From: Citrifermentans bremense
GTDB lineage: Bacteria; Desulfobacterota; Desulfuromonadia; Geobacterales; Geobacteraceae
NCBI RefSeq assembly: GCF_014218275.1
Contig: NZ_AP023213.1
Location: 1,342,001-1,406,000 of the forward strand
DNA length: 64,000 nucleotides
Direction: 5' to 3'
Positions within the stretch are counted from its first letter, which is position 1. Each line of letters opens with the position of its first letter. Below, piece after piece: positions 1-9,945 of this stretch. A program made the position numbers and the translations under genes. Under the pieces are notes generated by a model. It was not told the DNA's origin, did no database searches, and was given only the letters and a program-made list of their open reading frames with translations.

Positions 1-2688
1 GTGCTGGGGATCAGCTTCCCGGTCTATCTCCTGATCACCAAGTCCGACCTGATCCCGGGGATGGCGCCTTTTTGCGCGGCGCTCCCCGCCTCGGCCCTCG
101 ATCAACCCATGGGGCTGGCAAGGGGGGAGCTGGCGACTGAGCTCCCGCTTTTCATGGAGCGCTTCTTCCAGGGTCTCGACGAAGAGCTGAGGCACCTGCG
201 CCTGATCCTGTTGCAGCAAAGGGAACCGGGAGAAAAAGACGCGGATTTCCTGCTCTTCCCCGACCGGGTCCGGGCCCTGTACGCCCCTCTAAATGCCTTC
301 GTGCAGACGGCCTTTGGCGCCAACCATTACCAGGAGACTCCCCTTCTGCGCGGCATCTACTTTTCAAGCGCCAACGCTGCCGGCGCTTCCTTGCCGGCAG
401 GAGACCTCTCCCCATCGGCACCCCCGCTGTTCCTGCACGATTTCTTCGAGAGGGTGCTTCCAGGCGACCGGGGGCTGTGGAGTCCGGGAGCGCTGGCATT
501 AAGGCGGCAGAGGCTGGCGGTCAACCTGGCGCTGGTTGCCTGGAGCCTGACCGGAGTGGCACTCTGCCTTATGCTGAGCTACTCCTTCGCGAAGAACATG
601 AGGGTGATCCGGGACGCGTCACAGCTCGTGTCGCGTGCGCCGCAGCTGCAGGGAGCTGTCCCGCTCGACCTGGCCGCAATGGGACGGTTGAGCAGCATGA
701 TTACCCAGGTGGAGCAGCAAAACCGCAAGTGGTGGATCCCGCGCTTTGGGCTCAACCGCAGCAAGGAGCTCGAGTCGGAGCTTAAAGTTCGCTTCTGCAA
801 CGGTTTCCGGGACCGTTTCCTGGTCTTTTTCGACCGCAGCCTTGCCGATACCGTTTCCAGTTTTTCCCCCGGCACGACGGACCAGCTCTTTGGAACCTGC
901 GTCCTGCACCTCAGCCGCCGCTGCAACCTGCTGAAGGGGCGGCTCGAGGGAGAGAACTCCCGGGCGCTGGCGTCGCGGCCTCTCCCCGACAACCCGCTGC
1001 TACTGCTGTCCCAGCACGCCGGCGGCCCCTCGTTTGGAAGCCTCTACCTCGACTACCTCAACTGGCGCGCCGACCGCGATGGGATCAAAAAGGAGCTGGA
1101 TTGGCTGCAAACGCTGCTGAAGCAGGCGTACCTGGTAAACGGGAGCGGGCTCTCCTGGCTGCTGGAATTCGTAGACCGTCTGCACCCCGAGGCGGCGGTC
1201 ACGCTGCAGCAGTTTTGGGCAGGGTCGAGGCAGCTGCCGCAAGAGCCTTTCATCCCTCCGTCTTTGACCGGGAAGGGTAGGGAGGAGCTCCGTCTGCTGC
1301 TGGCGCAGATATCGGCAGCCCATCCCGAGCCGGGTGTACTGGCGCGGGAGAAGGGTGAATTCGAGGCGAAGTACCGAGCGGCCTGCTTCAACGCCTGGCG
1401 GCGCTTCGCCTGGGAGTTCCCCAAAGGGGACCAGCGCCTCTTGGCGTCCAAGGAGTGGCGTTTCGCGGCAGCCAACATGGCGGGTGACAAGGGCCCCTAC
1501 CTCTCTTTCATGAAGAGGGCTTTGGCGGAGCTTCAGCCTCTGGCCGGAGGGGGCCATCTTCCCGCCTGGATCATGCAGCTTTACCGTTTCCAGCTCTTAA
1601 GGGCAGCGGGACCGGCTGCAGGCGTTGCATCTTCAACTGCGGACCCAACCGGTGGTGTAGCCGAGCGGCTGAAGAGACTGGCGAACGGGAAGAGGAGCGG
1701 CCCTGAAGGGGTTCCAGGCGCCGATGTGGCCAAGGAGTACTTCGATGCGCTGGCTCGTGTAGCACCCGTCGCCAAATCCAGATCGCTCGCGCTCCAGATG
1801 GCGCGCGAGGCGTTCGCGAACTCACGCGAGGTCAACAAGTCTCCCCTGTTTCTTGCCGCCGATGCCGCGCAGCGGCTTAACGCACTCCTGGTGCAGGCCG
1901 ACGGCGACGACACCTTCTTGCGGCTGGTTTCCGGCCCCATAGCCTTTTACGGGACCTTCGTGAGGATGGAAACCGCCTGCGAGCTGCAGGCACAGTGGGA
2001 AGAGAAGGTGCTGAGGGAAGTGCAGGGGACAAGCGATGAGCAGACGCTGCAGTACCTCCTGGGGAAGGATGGGCCGGTGTGGCGCTACGTCGGCCAGTTC
2101 GCGGATCCTTTCCTGGGGTGGAGCCCTGGGCGCGGTTACTACGCGAGGGCCGTCCTCGGGGGCTCGGTCCCGTTCAGCTCCGAGTTCTACACCTTTCTTG
2201 CCAAGGGAGCGAAGACCAGGGTTGCAGCCTCAGCCGCGCCCAAGGCGAGCTACCAGGTAACCATCAAGGGGCTTCCCACCGACGCCAACGCGGAGGCACT
2301 CGTGAAGCCGCAGGGAACTCGGCTCGAACTGCAATGCGCGTCGGGATCACAGGTGATGTCGAACATGAACTACCCGGTGAGCAGGCCCTTCGTCTGGTCG
2401 CCCGACAGCTGCGGGGAGGTGCTGTTCCAGATCGATGTCGGCGACACGGTCCTCACCAGGCGCTACCCGGGATCCCGCGGGTTTGCCGCTTTCTTAAAGG
2501 ACTTCCACGGCGGCAGGCGCACCTTTTACCCCAGCCAGTTTCCCGCCGAGCGCCAGGCCCTGGAGAAGATGGGGATCCGGTTCATCAAGGTCAATTACCA
2601 GATCTTCGGCATCGGCGACGTCTTGTCGGGACAGGAGGAGGCGCTCCCGGAACGGGTACCCCGCAAGGTGGCGGAGTGTTGGGACTAG
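1..2688 (+). CDS. tssM: Type VI secretion membrane-complex protein TssM (IcmF family), 3' part
   Basis: This is the C-terminal part (895 codons in view) of the large inner-membrane T6SS protein TssM/IcmF, which with TssJ and TssL forms the trans-envelope complex that docks the contractile tail. The frame is open at the window edge, so the true start and the N-terminal membrane hairpin and GTPase-like part lie upstream; the GTG at base 1 is not a credible start. A hydrophobic segment near residues 175-195 fits the last inner-membrane helix, followed by the long periplasmic region and the beta-rich C-terminal domain. The family call comes from overall sequence character and the immediate tssA-tssB-tssC context. 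The stop lies 11 bases before tssA. Confidence 0.9.
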   Translation: MLGISFPVYLLITKSDLIPGMAPFCAALPASALDQPMGLARGELATELPLFMERFFQGLDEELRHLRLILLQQREPGEKDADFLLFPDRVRALYAPLNAFVQTAFGANHYQETPLLRGIYFSSANAAGASLPAGDLSPSAPPLFLHDFFERVLPGDRGLWSPGALALRRQRLAVNLALVAWSLTGVALCLMLSYSFAKNMRVIRDASQLVSRAPQLQGAVPLDLAAMGRLSSMITQVEQQNRKWWIPRFGLNRSKELESELKVRFCNGFRDRFLVFFDRSLADTVSSFSPGTTDQLFGTCVLHLSRRCNLLKGRLEGENSRALASRPLPDNPLLLLSQHAGGPSFGSLYLDYLNWRADRDGIKKELDWLQTLLKQAYLVNGSGLSWLLEFVDRLHPEAAVTLQQFWAGSRQLPQEPFIPPSLTGKGREELRLLLAQISAAHPEPGVLAREKGEFEAKYRAACFNAWRRFAWEFPKGDQRLLASKEWRFAAANMAGDKGPYLSFMKRALAELQPLAGGGHLPAWIMQLYRFQLLRAAGPAAGVASSTADPTGGVAERLKRLANGKRSGPEGVPGADVAKEYFDALARVAPVAKSRSLALQMAREAFANSREVNKSPLFLAADAAQRLNALLVQADGDDTFLRLVSGPIAFYGTFVRMETACELQAQWEEKVLREVQGTSDEQTLQYLLGKDGPVWRYVGQFADPFLGWSPGRGYYARAVLGGSVPFSSEFYTFLAKGAKTRVAASAAPKASYQVTIKGLPTDANAEALVKPQGTRLELQCASGSQVMSNMNYPVSRPFVWSPDSCGEVLFQIDVGDTVLTRRYPGSRGFAAFLKDFHGGRRTFYPSQFPAERQALEKMGIRFIKVNYQIFGIGDVLSGQEEALPERVPRKVAECWD

Positions 2689-2699
2689 GAGGAACAATC

Positions 2700-4016
2700 A
2701 TGCAAGACCTGGCATTGGACGAGCTGCTTGCTCCCATCAGCGAAAAGGCACCGGCGGGAACCGATCTGCGCTACACCTCCTTCTACGAGGAGATAATGGA
2801 AGCCCGCCGCAGCGATGATGCAGTGGCCCACGGGGACTGGCGCCATGATGTAAAAGCTGCGGACTGGAACAAGGTGATCAAGCTCTGCGTCCCCGCCCTT
2901 TCCAGCAAGAGCAAAGACCTGCAGATAGCGGTATGGCTTTGCGAGTCGCTTATCGTTGTGGACGGGTTTCCCGGTTTCGATGCGGGGCTGCGCCTGCTCA
3001 GGGAGCTCATGGAGCAGTACTGGGACTCGATTTACCCTTTGAGCAGCGACGAGGAACTGGAATACCGGGCAGCCCCGCTCGATTTTCTCAACGAGAAGGT
3101 GGCGACGCATGTGAAGAAGATCCCTCTCACCGATCCGCTGGTTACGCCCGGGTACTCGTGGCTCAAATGGAACCAGTCGCGGGGTGTTGGCTATGAGGCG
3201 GATACCAGGAACGATTACGGCGAGGTGGAGGAAGAAAGGAAGAGCCGACGGGACACGCGCATCTCCGAGGGGGCCCTCACCGCAGAGGAGTTCGACGCCG
3301 CGGTGGAAAAATCCCGCGGCCCCTTCTCGGACAAACTGCTGGAAAGCCTGCAGCGTTGCCAGGAGAGCCTCCAGGCGCTGGAATGGGAGATCGAGGCGAA
3401 GTGGCTCCCCTCCTCGGCCCCGAGCCTATCCTCCTTGGGGGGCGCCATGAACAGCTGCCTGATGCTGGCGCGCAAGTGCTACGGCGAGGATGCCCCTTGC
3501 GCCAAGGAGGCAGAAGCACTGGAGAGCGAAGCGCATGGCACAGAAGAGAAGGAGAAGGAAAGCGTCGCCGCACCGGCGCTTCGGCAACTCTGCGGTGTCG
3601 ACGCCGCCCCCCTGTCCCGCGCCCCGGAGCAACTGGAGACCTCCTTGTGGGGTGAGAGCCTCGCCATGCTGGAGGGGGGACGTCTTGAAGCGGCCTTGAG
3701 CATGCTGCTCTACACCGGCAACGGCTGCGAATCCACCCGTGACCGCAACCGGGTCCGCCTGCTGATGGTGAAGCTCTGCCTGAGAGCGGGAAGGGCTGAC
3801 CTCGCCAGGCCGATCGTGGAGGAGTTGCACGACATGATCGAGGAGCTGAAGCTGGAGCGCTGGGAATCGCCGGTGTGGATCGCCGAGGTGCTGCACGCCT
3901 ACTACCAGTGCCTGCAGGCGGGCGGGCTCCCTGATGAAGACCTTACCTTGTCGCGGGTCCTGTTCAAACGGATCTGTTCCCTCGACGTCACCAAGGGGAT
4001 CCCTTACCGGATCTGA
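2700..4016 (+). CDS. tssA: T6SS protein TssA (ImpA N-terminal domain)
   Basis: Encodes a 438-residue TssA-type protein, which helps prime and cap assembly of the T6SS tail tube and sheath at the baseplate. The N-terminal ImpA domain is recognisable: an LLAPI start, a conserved DLRY segment, then the helical WCES/YWD-type region. The open frame begins much earlier (about 2079), but that stretch overlaps tssM and carries no family similarity. The ATG at 2700, preceded by an AGGAGGA-like ribosome site, gives a protein beginning exactly at the domain. It lies between tssM and tssB in one operon. Confidence 0.92.
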   Translation: MQDLALDELLAPISEKAPAGTDLRYTSFYEEIMEARRSDDAVAHGDWRHDVKAADWNKVIKLCVPALSSKSKDLQIAVWLCESLIVVDGFPGFDAGLRLLRELMEQYWDSIYPLSSDEELEYRAAPLDFLNEKVATHVKKIPLTDPLVTPGYSWLKWNQSRGVGYEADTRNDYGEVEEERKSRRDTRISEGALTAEEFDAAVEKSRGPFSDKLLESLQRCQESLQALEWEIEAKWLPSSAPSLSSLGGAMNSCLMLARKCYGEDAPCAKEAEALESEAHGTEEKEKESVAAPALRQLCGVDAAPLSRAPEQLETSLWGESLAMLEGGRLEAALSMLLYTGNGCESTRDRNRVRLLMVKLCLRAGRADLARPIVEELHDMIEELKLERWESPVWIAEVLHAYYQCLQAGGLPDEDLTLSRVLFKRICSLDVTKGIPYRI

Positions 4017-4039
4017 ATTTTCAGGCAAAAGGAGAGACC

Positions 4040-4570
4040 ATGACAAAATCCGAAAGCCTGCAACACAGGCTGGAACGAGTGCGGGCGCCGCGGGTCCGCA
4101 TCACCTACGACGTAGAGACCGGCGGCGGCATGGAGACGAAGGAGATCCCTTTCGTGGTGGGGGTCCTCGCCGACCTGTCGGGAAAGCCGGAGCACCCTTT
4201 GCCGAAGCTGAAGGAGCGGAGCTTCGTGGAGGTGGACCGCGACAACATCGATTCGGTGCTGGAGGGGATGCGGCCCAGAGCGGCGTTCCGCGTCACGAAC
4301 CGGTTGGCTGTAGAGGGGTCCCAGCTCGCCGTCGACCTCCGCTTCAAAAGCCTCGATGACTTTCATCCCGAGAAGGTGGCCCTGCAGGTGGAACCGCTCA
4401 GGAGGCTCATCGAGGCGCGCAACAGGCTCTCGGATCTCCTCGGGAGGCTGGACGGAAACGACCGACTGGAACAGCTGCTGCAGGATGCGCTTTCCAGCCC
4501 GGAGAGGCTGAAGCTGATCTGCGAGGAGGCGAAGACCGCCAAGGGACCCGACACCGAAAGCGCCGGATAA
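4040..4570 (+). CDS. tssB: T6SS contractile sheath small subunit TssB (VipA)
   Basis: A 176-residue TssB/VipA homologue. TssB pairs with TssC to build the contractile sheath that propels the Hcp tube. Family landmarks are a near N-terminal VRITYDVETGG segment, PFVVGVLADLSG, and a RNRLSDLLGRLDGN-type C-terminal helix that interlocks with TssC. Length is normal for the family. The start has a good ribosome site (AAGGAGAG) and tssC follows 11 bases later, as is almost universal in T6SS loci. Confidence 0.95.
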   Translation: MTKSESLQHRLERVRAPRVRITYDVETGGGMETKEIPFVVGVLADLSGKPEHPLPKLKERSFVEVDRDNIDSVLEGMRPRAAFRVTNRLAVEGSQLAVDLRFKSLDDFHPEKVALQVEPLRRLIEARNRLSDLLGRLDGNDRLEQLLQDALSSPERLKLICEEAKTAKGPDTESAG

Positions 4571-4581
4571 AGGGGGAGACC

Positions 4582-6069
4582 ATGGGAGAACAAGTGAGGG
4601 AGCCGGAAGTGCAGTACGCGGAGCAGACACCCCGAAAAGGGCTTTTGGAGCTCATCATAGAGGAAGGACGCCTTGCCCGCGGCGTCTGCCGCCATGAGCA
4701 CGCGGCGGACCTCGTGGGCGAGCTGGCGCAGCAGGTACTTCAGGGGGAAATGACGGTAACCCGCGACACGGAAGAGATGATCAACCGGCGGATCGCCCAG
4801 CTGGACGCGCTCATCTCGGACCAGGTGAACGAGATCATCCACCATCCCGATTTCCAGAAGCTGGAAGCATCCTGGTGCGGGCTTGAACACCTGGTGCGCC
4901 AGAGCGAAACCGGAGCGAACCTCAAGATAAGGGTCCTGAACGTCTCGCGCCAGGACCTCGTGCAGGACATGGAGAAGGCGGCGGAGTTCGATCAGTCCGC
5001 TCTCTTCAAGAAGGTTTACGAGGAGGAGTTCGGCAGCTACGGGGGAGAGTCCTACGGTTGCCTTGTGGGCGACTTCGAATTCGGCAACACGCCTCAGGAT
5101 CTCTCTTTGCTGACACGGATGTCGGAAGTCGCGGCTGCCGCACATGCACCGCTTTTGACCGCCGCATCTCCCTCGCTTTTCAACATGGAAGCCTTCGGCG
5201 AACTGGACAGGCCCAGGGACCTGGCGAAGATCTTCCAGGGGGCGGAGTACGCCAAGTGGAAATCGTTCCGGATCTCCGAAGACGCGCGCTACGTGGCGCT
5301 TTGCCTGCCACGGGTGCTGATGCGGCTCCCCTACGGTCAAGATGGCGAGCCGGTGGAATCGTTCCAGTTCGAGGAGGATGTCGACGGCACCGATCACTGC
5401 AAGTATCTCTGGGGCAATGCGGCATACAGGCTGGCGGAACGGGTGACCGAGGCCTTCGCAAGATACGGCTGGGCCGCGGCGATCAGGGGGGTGGAGGGCG
5501 GCGGGCTCGTCAGCGACCTTCCCGTCCACTGCTTCAAGACCGGTGAGGGGGAACTGGCCCAGAAGTGTCCGTCGGAGATCGCCGTCACCGACCGGCGCGA
5601 AAAGGAACTGGCGGACCTTGGGTTTGTTCCGCTGGTCCATTGCAAGGGAACCGACAACGCCGCGTTCTTCAGCGCCCAAAGCGCCCATCGTCCCAAGACC
5701 TACGACTCCGACGCGGCTAACGCGAATGCACGGCTGTCGGCCCAGTTGCAGTACATCCTCGCCGTCTCCCGCTTCGCCCATTACCTGAAGGCGCTGATGC
5801 GCGACAAGGTGGGTAGCTTCGACACCAGGAAAAACGTGGAAGACTACCTGAACCGCTGGATCAGCAATTACGTGCTACTGGACGACGATGCCGGCCAGGA
5901 GATGAAATCGCGCTACCCACTGCGGGAGGCCAGGGTGGAGGTGTTCGAAGATCCCGCCAAGCCAGGCGCCTACCGCGCCGTCGCATTTTTGAAGCCGCAC
6001 TTTCAGCTTGACGAGCTCACCGTCTCCCTGAGGCTTGTGGCCAGCCTGCCGGCACCGGCAAGGCAATGA
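4582..6069 (+). CDS. tssC: T6SS contractile sheath large subunit TssC (VipB)
   Basis: A 495-residue TssC/VipB homologue, the large sheath subunit. Recognisable stretches include the FQKLEASWCGL helix, the LVGDFEFG strand and the SDLPVHCFKT region near the middle, all typical of the family at normal length. It follows tssB by 11 bases with its own GGGGGAGA ribosome site and precedes hcp by 13 bases, so sheath and tube proteins are made from one message. Confidence 0.96.
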   Translation: MGEQVREPEVQYAEQTPRKGLLELIIEEGRLARGVCRHEHAADLVGELAQQVLQGEMTVTRDTEEMINRRIAQLDALISDQVNEIIHHPDFQKLEASWCGLEHLVRQSETGANLKIRVLNVSRQDLVQDMEKAAEFDQSALFKKVYEEEFGSYGGESYGCLVGDFEFGNTPQDLSLLTRMSEVAAAAHAPLLTAASPSLFNMEAFGELDRPRDLAKIFQGAEYAKWKSFRISEDARYVALCLPRVLMRLPYGQDGEPVESFQFEEDVDGTDHCKYLWGNAAYRLAERVTEAFARYGWAAAIRGVEGGGLVSDLPVHCFKTGEGELAQKCPSEIAVTDRREKELADLGFVPLVHCKGTDNAAFFSAQSAHRPKTYDSDAANANARLSAQLQYILAVSRFAHYLKALMRDKVGSFDTRKNVEDYLNRWISNYVLLDDDAGQEMKSRYPLREARVEVFEDPAKPGAYRAVAFLKPHFQLDELTVSLRLVASLPAPARQ

Positions 6070-6082
6070 GGAGGATGCAGCC

Positions 6083-6580
6083 ATGGCATTTGACGCGTTC
6101 CTGAAGATAGAAGGGATACCCGGAGAGAGCACGGACGACAAGCACAAGGAATGGATCGAGATCCTCTCCTACAACTTCTCCGTCATGCAGCGCCCGAGCG
6201 GTTCCGCCAGCACTGCCGGCGGCGCCTCATCCGAGCGGGCGAACTTTTCGGACTTCAACATCGTGAAGGCGCTGGACAAGGCCTCCCCGAAACTTTTCGA
6301 AGCCTGCGCCACCGGTAGGCACATCCCCACAGTGACGCTGGAACTCTGCCGGGCCGGAGGCGACAAGCTGAAATACATGGAGTACAAGCTCAGCAACGTC
6401 ATCATCAGCATGAACCGCCCCGGCGGCACTTCGCACGCCGACGAAAGCCTCCCCCTTGAAGAAATATCATTCAATTACGGCAAGATCGAGCTGGCCTACA
6501 CCCAGCAAAACCGCGCCGACGGTTCGGGCGGCGGCCAGATCGCGGCCGGCTGGAACCTCGAAACCAACAAGAAGGTCTGA
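6083..6580 (+). CDS. hcp: T6SS tube protein Hcp (TssD)
   Basis: A 165-residue Hcp homologue, the hexameric ring protein that stacks into the T6SS inner tube and can chaperone small effectors. The start MAFDAFLKIEGIPGES and the internal FNIVKALDKASPKLFEAC match the Hcp1 family. The frame extends 16 codons upstream into the end of tssC; the ATG at 6083, behind a GAGGA ribosome site, is chosen because it gives the canonical Hcp N-terminus. The next gene starts two bases after its stop. Confidence 0.96.
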   Translation: MAFDAFLKIEGIPGESTDDKHKEWIEILSYNFSVMQRPSGSASTAGGASSERANFSDFNIVKALDKASPKLFEACATGRHIPTVTLELCRAGGDKLKYMEYKLSNVIISMNRPGGTSHADESLPLEEISFNYGKIELAYTQQNRADGSGGGQIAAGWNLETNKKV

Positions 6581-6582
6581 AG

Positions 6583-7065
6583 TTGCCGGCCCGCAGGGGA
6601 AGCATCCCCTATCTCAAGCGATCGCTGCTGGACAGGCTCGTCGCTGCCGCCCCGGCGGGCGATGGGCCTGTCCGAAATCGGCGCGGACTTCCAGTGGAAG
6701 TGCTGGACTCCCTGCTGCGCGACCTGGAAAACCTTCTCAACACGAGGAGGAGTATCCCGCTCGCGCCGGACCGCAGGCGACAGTCGCAGAATTCCATTCT
6801 CAGCTATGGCACAAGGGATTTCAGCACGCATAATCCCCGCACCGCCGTCGCCAGGGAACAGATCCGGCTGGAGATACAGAGGTTGCTGCTCTCTTTCGAA
6901 CCTCGTCTCAGAGAGGTCGTGGTCCGGGTCGATGACCTGACTGATGCGGGCCGGACCCTGCAGTTCAGGGTTGAGGGGCTCTTGCTGATCGAGCCGCACC
7001 CTTCCCCTGTGACCTTCGCCACCTGCTTCGACATCAACAGCGGCGCCTATTCCGTGTTCAAGTGA
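6583..7065 (+). CDS. tssE: T6SS baseplate wedge protein TssE (GpW/Gp25 family)
   Basis: A 160-residue protein of the T4 gp25-like family, a baseplate wedge component that seeds sheath polymerisation. It keeps the typical core: SLLRDLENLLNTRR, SILSYG, an AREQIRLEIQRLLLSFEPRL helix and a closing FRVEGLL strand. The start is a TTG two bases after the hcp stop, where the hcp end supplies little ribosome-site sequence, so translation is probably coupled to hcp. The following tssF starts 8 bases downstream. Confidence 0.9.
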   Translation: MPARRGSIPYLKRSLLDRLVAAAPAGDGPVRNRRGLPVEVLDSLLRDLENLLNTRRSIPLAPDRRRQSQNSILSYGTRDFSTHNPRTAVAREQIRLEIQRLLLSFEPRLREVVVRVDDLTDAGRTLQFRVEGLLLIEPHPSPVTFATCFDINSGAYSVFK

Positions 7066-7072
7066 GCAAGAG

Positions 7073-8845
7073 ATGGATGATGATTTCCTCGACTATTACG
7101 AAAGAGAACTCAGCTTCATCCGGGAGATGGGGGGCGAATTCGCCCGGAAATACCCGGCCGTTGCGGGAAGACTTCTGCTGGAGCCGGACCGGTGCGAGGA
7201 CCCGCATGTCGAGAGGCTGATCGAGGCGTTTGCCCTTATCTGCGCCAGGATGCACAAAAAGCTCGACGACGATTTGCCCGAGATCACGCAGTCCCTTCTG
7301 AACGTTCTTTACCCGCACTGCACGAACCCGATACCTTCCCTTTCGGTGGTTAGATTTTTGCCCCTGCTGAAGAACATCCCGGATGCGGGGTACCTGATCC
7401 CGAAAGGGACACACCTCTTTTCGCGGCCGGTTGATGGTGTTCGCTGCCGGTTCGCCACCGCCTATCCGGTGACGCTCTGGCCTATGGAAGTGGTTAGCGC
7501 CACGTTCGTGGAACAGGCCATTACCATCAGGCTCAAGCTGCACTACAAGCTAACCTTCGCCACTTTTCCCTCCGAAACTGTCCGTTTCTACCTCAACGGC
7601 CAGCGCCAGCACACCTTTCAACTCTACGAGCAGTTGCTCAACAACGTCTCCCGCATCGAATGCGTCGCGGTCGGTAAAAAGGTTCCCCCGGTGGCGCTGG
7701 CGCAGAATTCCGTTCGCCCGGTGGGATTTGGCGAAGACGAGATGCTGCTTCCTTTCCCAAGGCAGTCGTTCAAGGGTTACCGCCTGCTCTTGGAGTACTT
7801 CACCTTTCCGGAGAAGTACCTCTTCTTCGATGTGGCTGGGCTGTCGTCCACGGCCCTCGCCGATTTCGGGGACACCCTGGATCTGAACATATACCTGGGC
7901 CGCCCGGCGGAAGCTTCCCTCCCTGTCCGCGCCGACACCTTCTGTCTCCATGCCACCCCAGCTGTCAACCTTTTCAGCAAGATAGCCGAGCCGATCCGGA
8001 TCGAACACCGTCAGACCGAGTACCGGGTGGTCCCCGATTTGCGGAGCCCGGAATCTGTGGAGATCTTCAGCATCGACCGGGTTAGTGGCGTCTCTGATGC
8101 AGCCCTTCCGGAGGCCAGGGTGTATTGGCCCCTCTACGAAATGACCCGTCCCGAGGGAGGAGACGTCGGCTGCATCGAGGGGTTGTGGTGGCAGATGCAG
8201 CGCAGGCCTTCGGGGAAGGTAGGGGATAGCGGGACCGAGGTCTTTCTCTCCTTTTGCGATTTCGCTTCCGATCCCACTGACCCGCCCGATGAAACTGTGA
8301 CCGTGCGGGCAACCTGCAGCAACCGCGATCTTCCTGGCACGCTCCCCTGGGGGGATCCGGCGGGCGATTTCGACACCGAGGCAGCTGCGCCGATCGAGTC
8401 GATTCACACCATGGTGAGACCGACTGCAGCGCGTCGCCCGAAGCTGTCCGGGGCTTTGCAGTGGCGCCTCCTCTCGCATCTTTGCCTCAACCACCTTTCG
8501 CTTCTGGAATCGGACGGGGCTGCGCTCAATGAGATGCTGAGGCTTTACGACATCGAAGATTCCCTTACGACGCGGCAACAGGTAAGCGGAATCGTCTCGG
8601 TAGCATCAAGGCACGTCACCAGGAGAATCGGCGCACTGTTTTGCCGTGGCGTCGAAGTGACCATCGAGTTCGACGAGCGGCAGTTCGTCGGGAGCGGTGT
8701 CTACCTTTTCGCCTCGGTCCTGGAGCGGTTCCTGGGAGAGTACGTTTCGCTGAACTCTTTCGTGCAGTTGGTGGCCAAAAGCCGCCAGCGCAAGGAAGTC
8801 ATCAAGAAATGGGCGCCGAGGAACGGGGACCGGGTGCTGCTGTAA
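7073..8845 (+). CDS. tssF: T6SS baseplate protein TssF
   Basis: A 590-residue TssF homologue, the largest baseplate wedge protein, which works with TssG, TssE and TssK. The N-terminus (DFLDYYERELSFIREMG, then FARKYP and DPHVERLIEAFA) is diagnostic for the family, and the length is normal. The next gene, tssG, starts 15 bases after its stop, the usual pairing. Confidence 0.95.
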   Translation: MDDDFLDYYERELSFIREMGGEFARKYPAVAGRLLLEPDRCEDPHVERLIEAFALICARMHKKLDDDLPEITQSLLNVLYPHCTNPIPSLSVVRFLPLLKNIPDAGYLIPKGTHLFSRPVDGVRCRFATAYPVTLWPMEVVSATFVEQAITIRLKLHYKLTFATFPSETVRFYLNGQRQHTFQLYEQLLNNVSRIECVAVGKKVPPVALAQNSVRPVGFGEDEMLLPFPRQSFKGYRLLLEYFTFPEKYLFFDVAGLSSTALADFGDTLDLNIYLGRPAEASLPVRADTFCLHATPAVNLFSKIAEPIRIEHRQTEYRVVPDLRSPESVEIFSIDRVSGVSDAALPEARVYWPLYEMTRPEGGDVGCIEGLWWQMQRRPSGKVGDSGTEVFLSFCDFASDPTDPPDETVTVRATCSNRDLPGTLPWGDPAGDFDTEAAAPIESIHTMVRPTAARRPKLSGALQWRLLSHLCLNHLSLLESDGAALNEMLRLYDIEDSLTTRQQVSGIVSVASRHVTRRIGALFCRGVEVTIEFDERQFVGSGVYLFASVLERFLGEYVSLNSFVQLVAKSRQRKEVIKKWAPRNGDRVLL

Positions 8846-8859
8846 CGGGAGGTCAGACC

Positions 8860-9897
8860 ATGCATCCTGCCGGGTCCGAAGAGCGCCCCGAAGCTAGAAG
8901 GCGCCTGTTCCGGGAGTTCTACCGCTATTCCTTTTTCCAGGCCGTTAATTACCTGGAGCGCAGCCGTTTTGCAGGCGGCGACCTCGGGCACGTCTTCAGT
9001 CCGGAAGTTGAGCCGGTCCGGTTCTGCGCCAGTACCGGTTTTTCGTTTCCAGCCAGCGACATAGCGAACCTGGAGGAGGGGAGGGACGGAGTTCCCCCGC
9101 AGATGGAAGTGGCGTTTCTGGGGGTGGTCGGCCCGGCAGGAGCGCTCCCCGATTGGTACCACGAAATGGCGCTGGAGCGGAACCGGGCGAAGGATCCGGC
9201 AATGACCGCCTTTTACGATCTCTTCCATCACCGGCTCATCTCGCTGTTTTACCTGGCATGGAAGGTAAGCCATGTCATGGCGGGGAAGAAACGCGACAAC
9301 ACGGACCGCTTTTCCAACTATCTGCTCAGTCTCATCGGGCTTGGAATGCCGGGGTCAGCCGGAGCTTGCTCCGTTGAGCGGGCACCGCTTTTCTTTTGCG
9401 GGCAGATAGCCCGAAGGATCCCGACCGCGGGAATGCTCGCCGCGGTGGTTCAGTACCAGTCAGGCCTTGCTGTGGCAGTGGAGCAGTTCGTGCCCCGGCT
9501 CATCACTTTGGAACCGGAGGACCGGCCGATCATCGGGCAATACAACTGCGAGCTTGGCAAGAATGCCTGCTGTGGCGGCGCAGTTTGGGAGGCCCAGGCG
9601 ACCTTCCGCCTCTGTCTTGGTCCTATGTCCTTCCGGGAGTTCAACGATCTGCTTCCCGGCAGCGAGAGGCTGGCTTCACTGGTCGCACTGGTCAGGTATC
9701 TGGTTGGCGCGGAGTACGAGTTCGAGGTGCGGCTGGTGCTGAAAAAGGAAGAAGTACCGCCTCTGGTTCTCGGGGCTGCGGGGCAGGAGGCTCCGAGGCT
9801 TGGCTGGTCGATGTGGATGAAGACACCGGGGACGACGCTGCCTGTCGATCCTCTGGTGACACTTCGGGAGCAGCCACAGAGCTCCCATGTCCGGTAG
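8860..9897 (+). CDS. tssG: T6SS baseplate protein TssG
   Basis: A 345-residue TssG homologue, partner of TssF in the baseplate wedge. The FREFYRYSFFQAVNYLE segment near the start and a middle region with FYDLFHHRLISLFY are typical. The frame begins about 220 bases earlier inside tssF, but the ATG at 8860, after an ACGGGAGGT ribosome site, gives the canonical N-terminus. This is the last structural gene before the AT-richer effector block. Confidence 0.93.
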   Translation: MHPAGSEERPEARRRLFREFYRYSFFQAVNYLERSRFAGGDLGHVFSPEVEPVRFCASTGFSFPASDIANLEEGRDGVPPQMEVAFLGVVGPAGALPDWYHEMALERNRAKDPAMTAFYDLFHHRLISLFYLAWKVSHVMAGKKRDNTDRFSNYLLSLIGLGMPGSAGACSVERAPLFFCGQIARRIPTAGMLAAVVQYQSGLAVAVEQFVPRLITLEPEDRPIIGQYNCELGKNACCGGAVWEAQATFRLCLGPMSFREFNDLLPGSERLASLVALVRYLVGAEYEFEVRLVLKKEEVPPLVLGAAGQEAPRLGWSMWMKTPGTTLPVDPLVTLREQPQSSHVR

Positions 9898-9945
9898 TAA
9901 AGAACCTACCTAAGGCCAACAGCAAGTCGCGAAAGAGGAGCGGTC

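Noticed and set aside
2079-2699. Start of tssA at 2079
   Set aside because: The extra codons overlap tssM in another frame and have no family similarity; ATG 2700 has the ribosome site.
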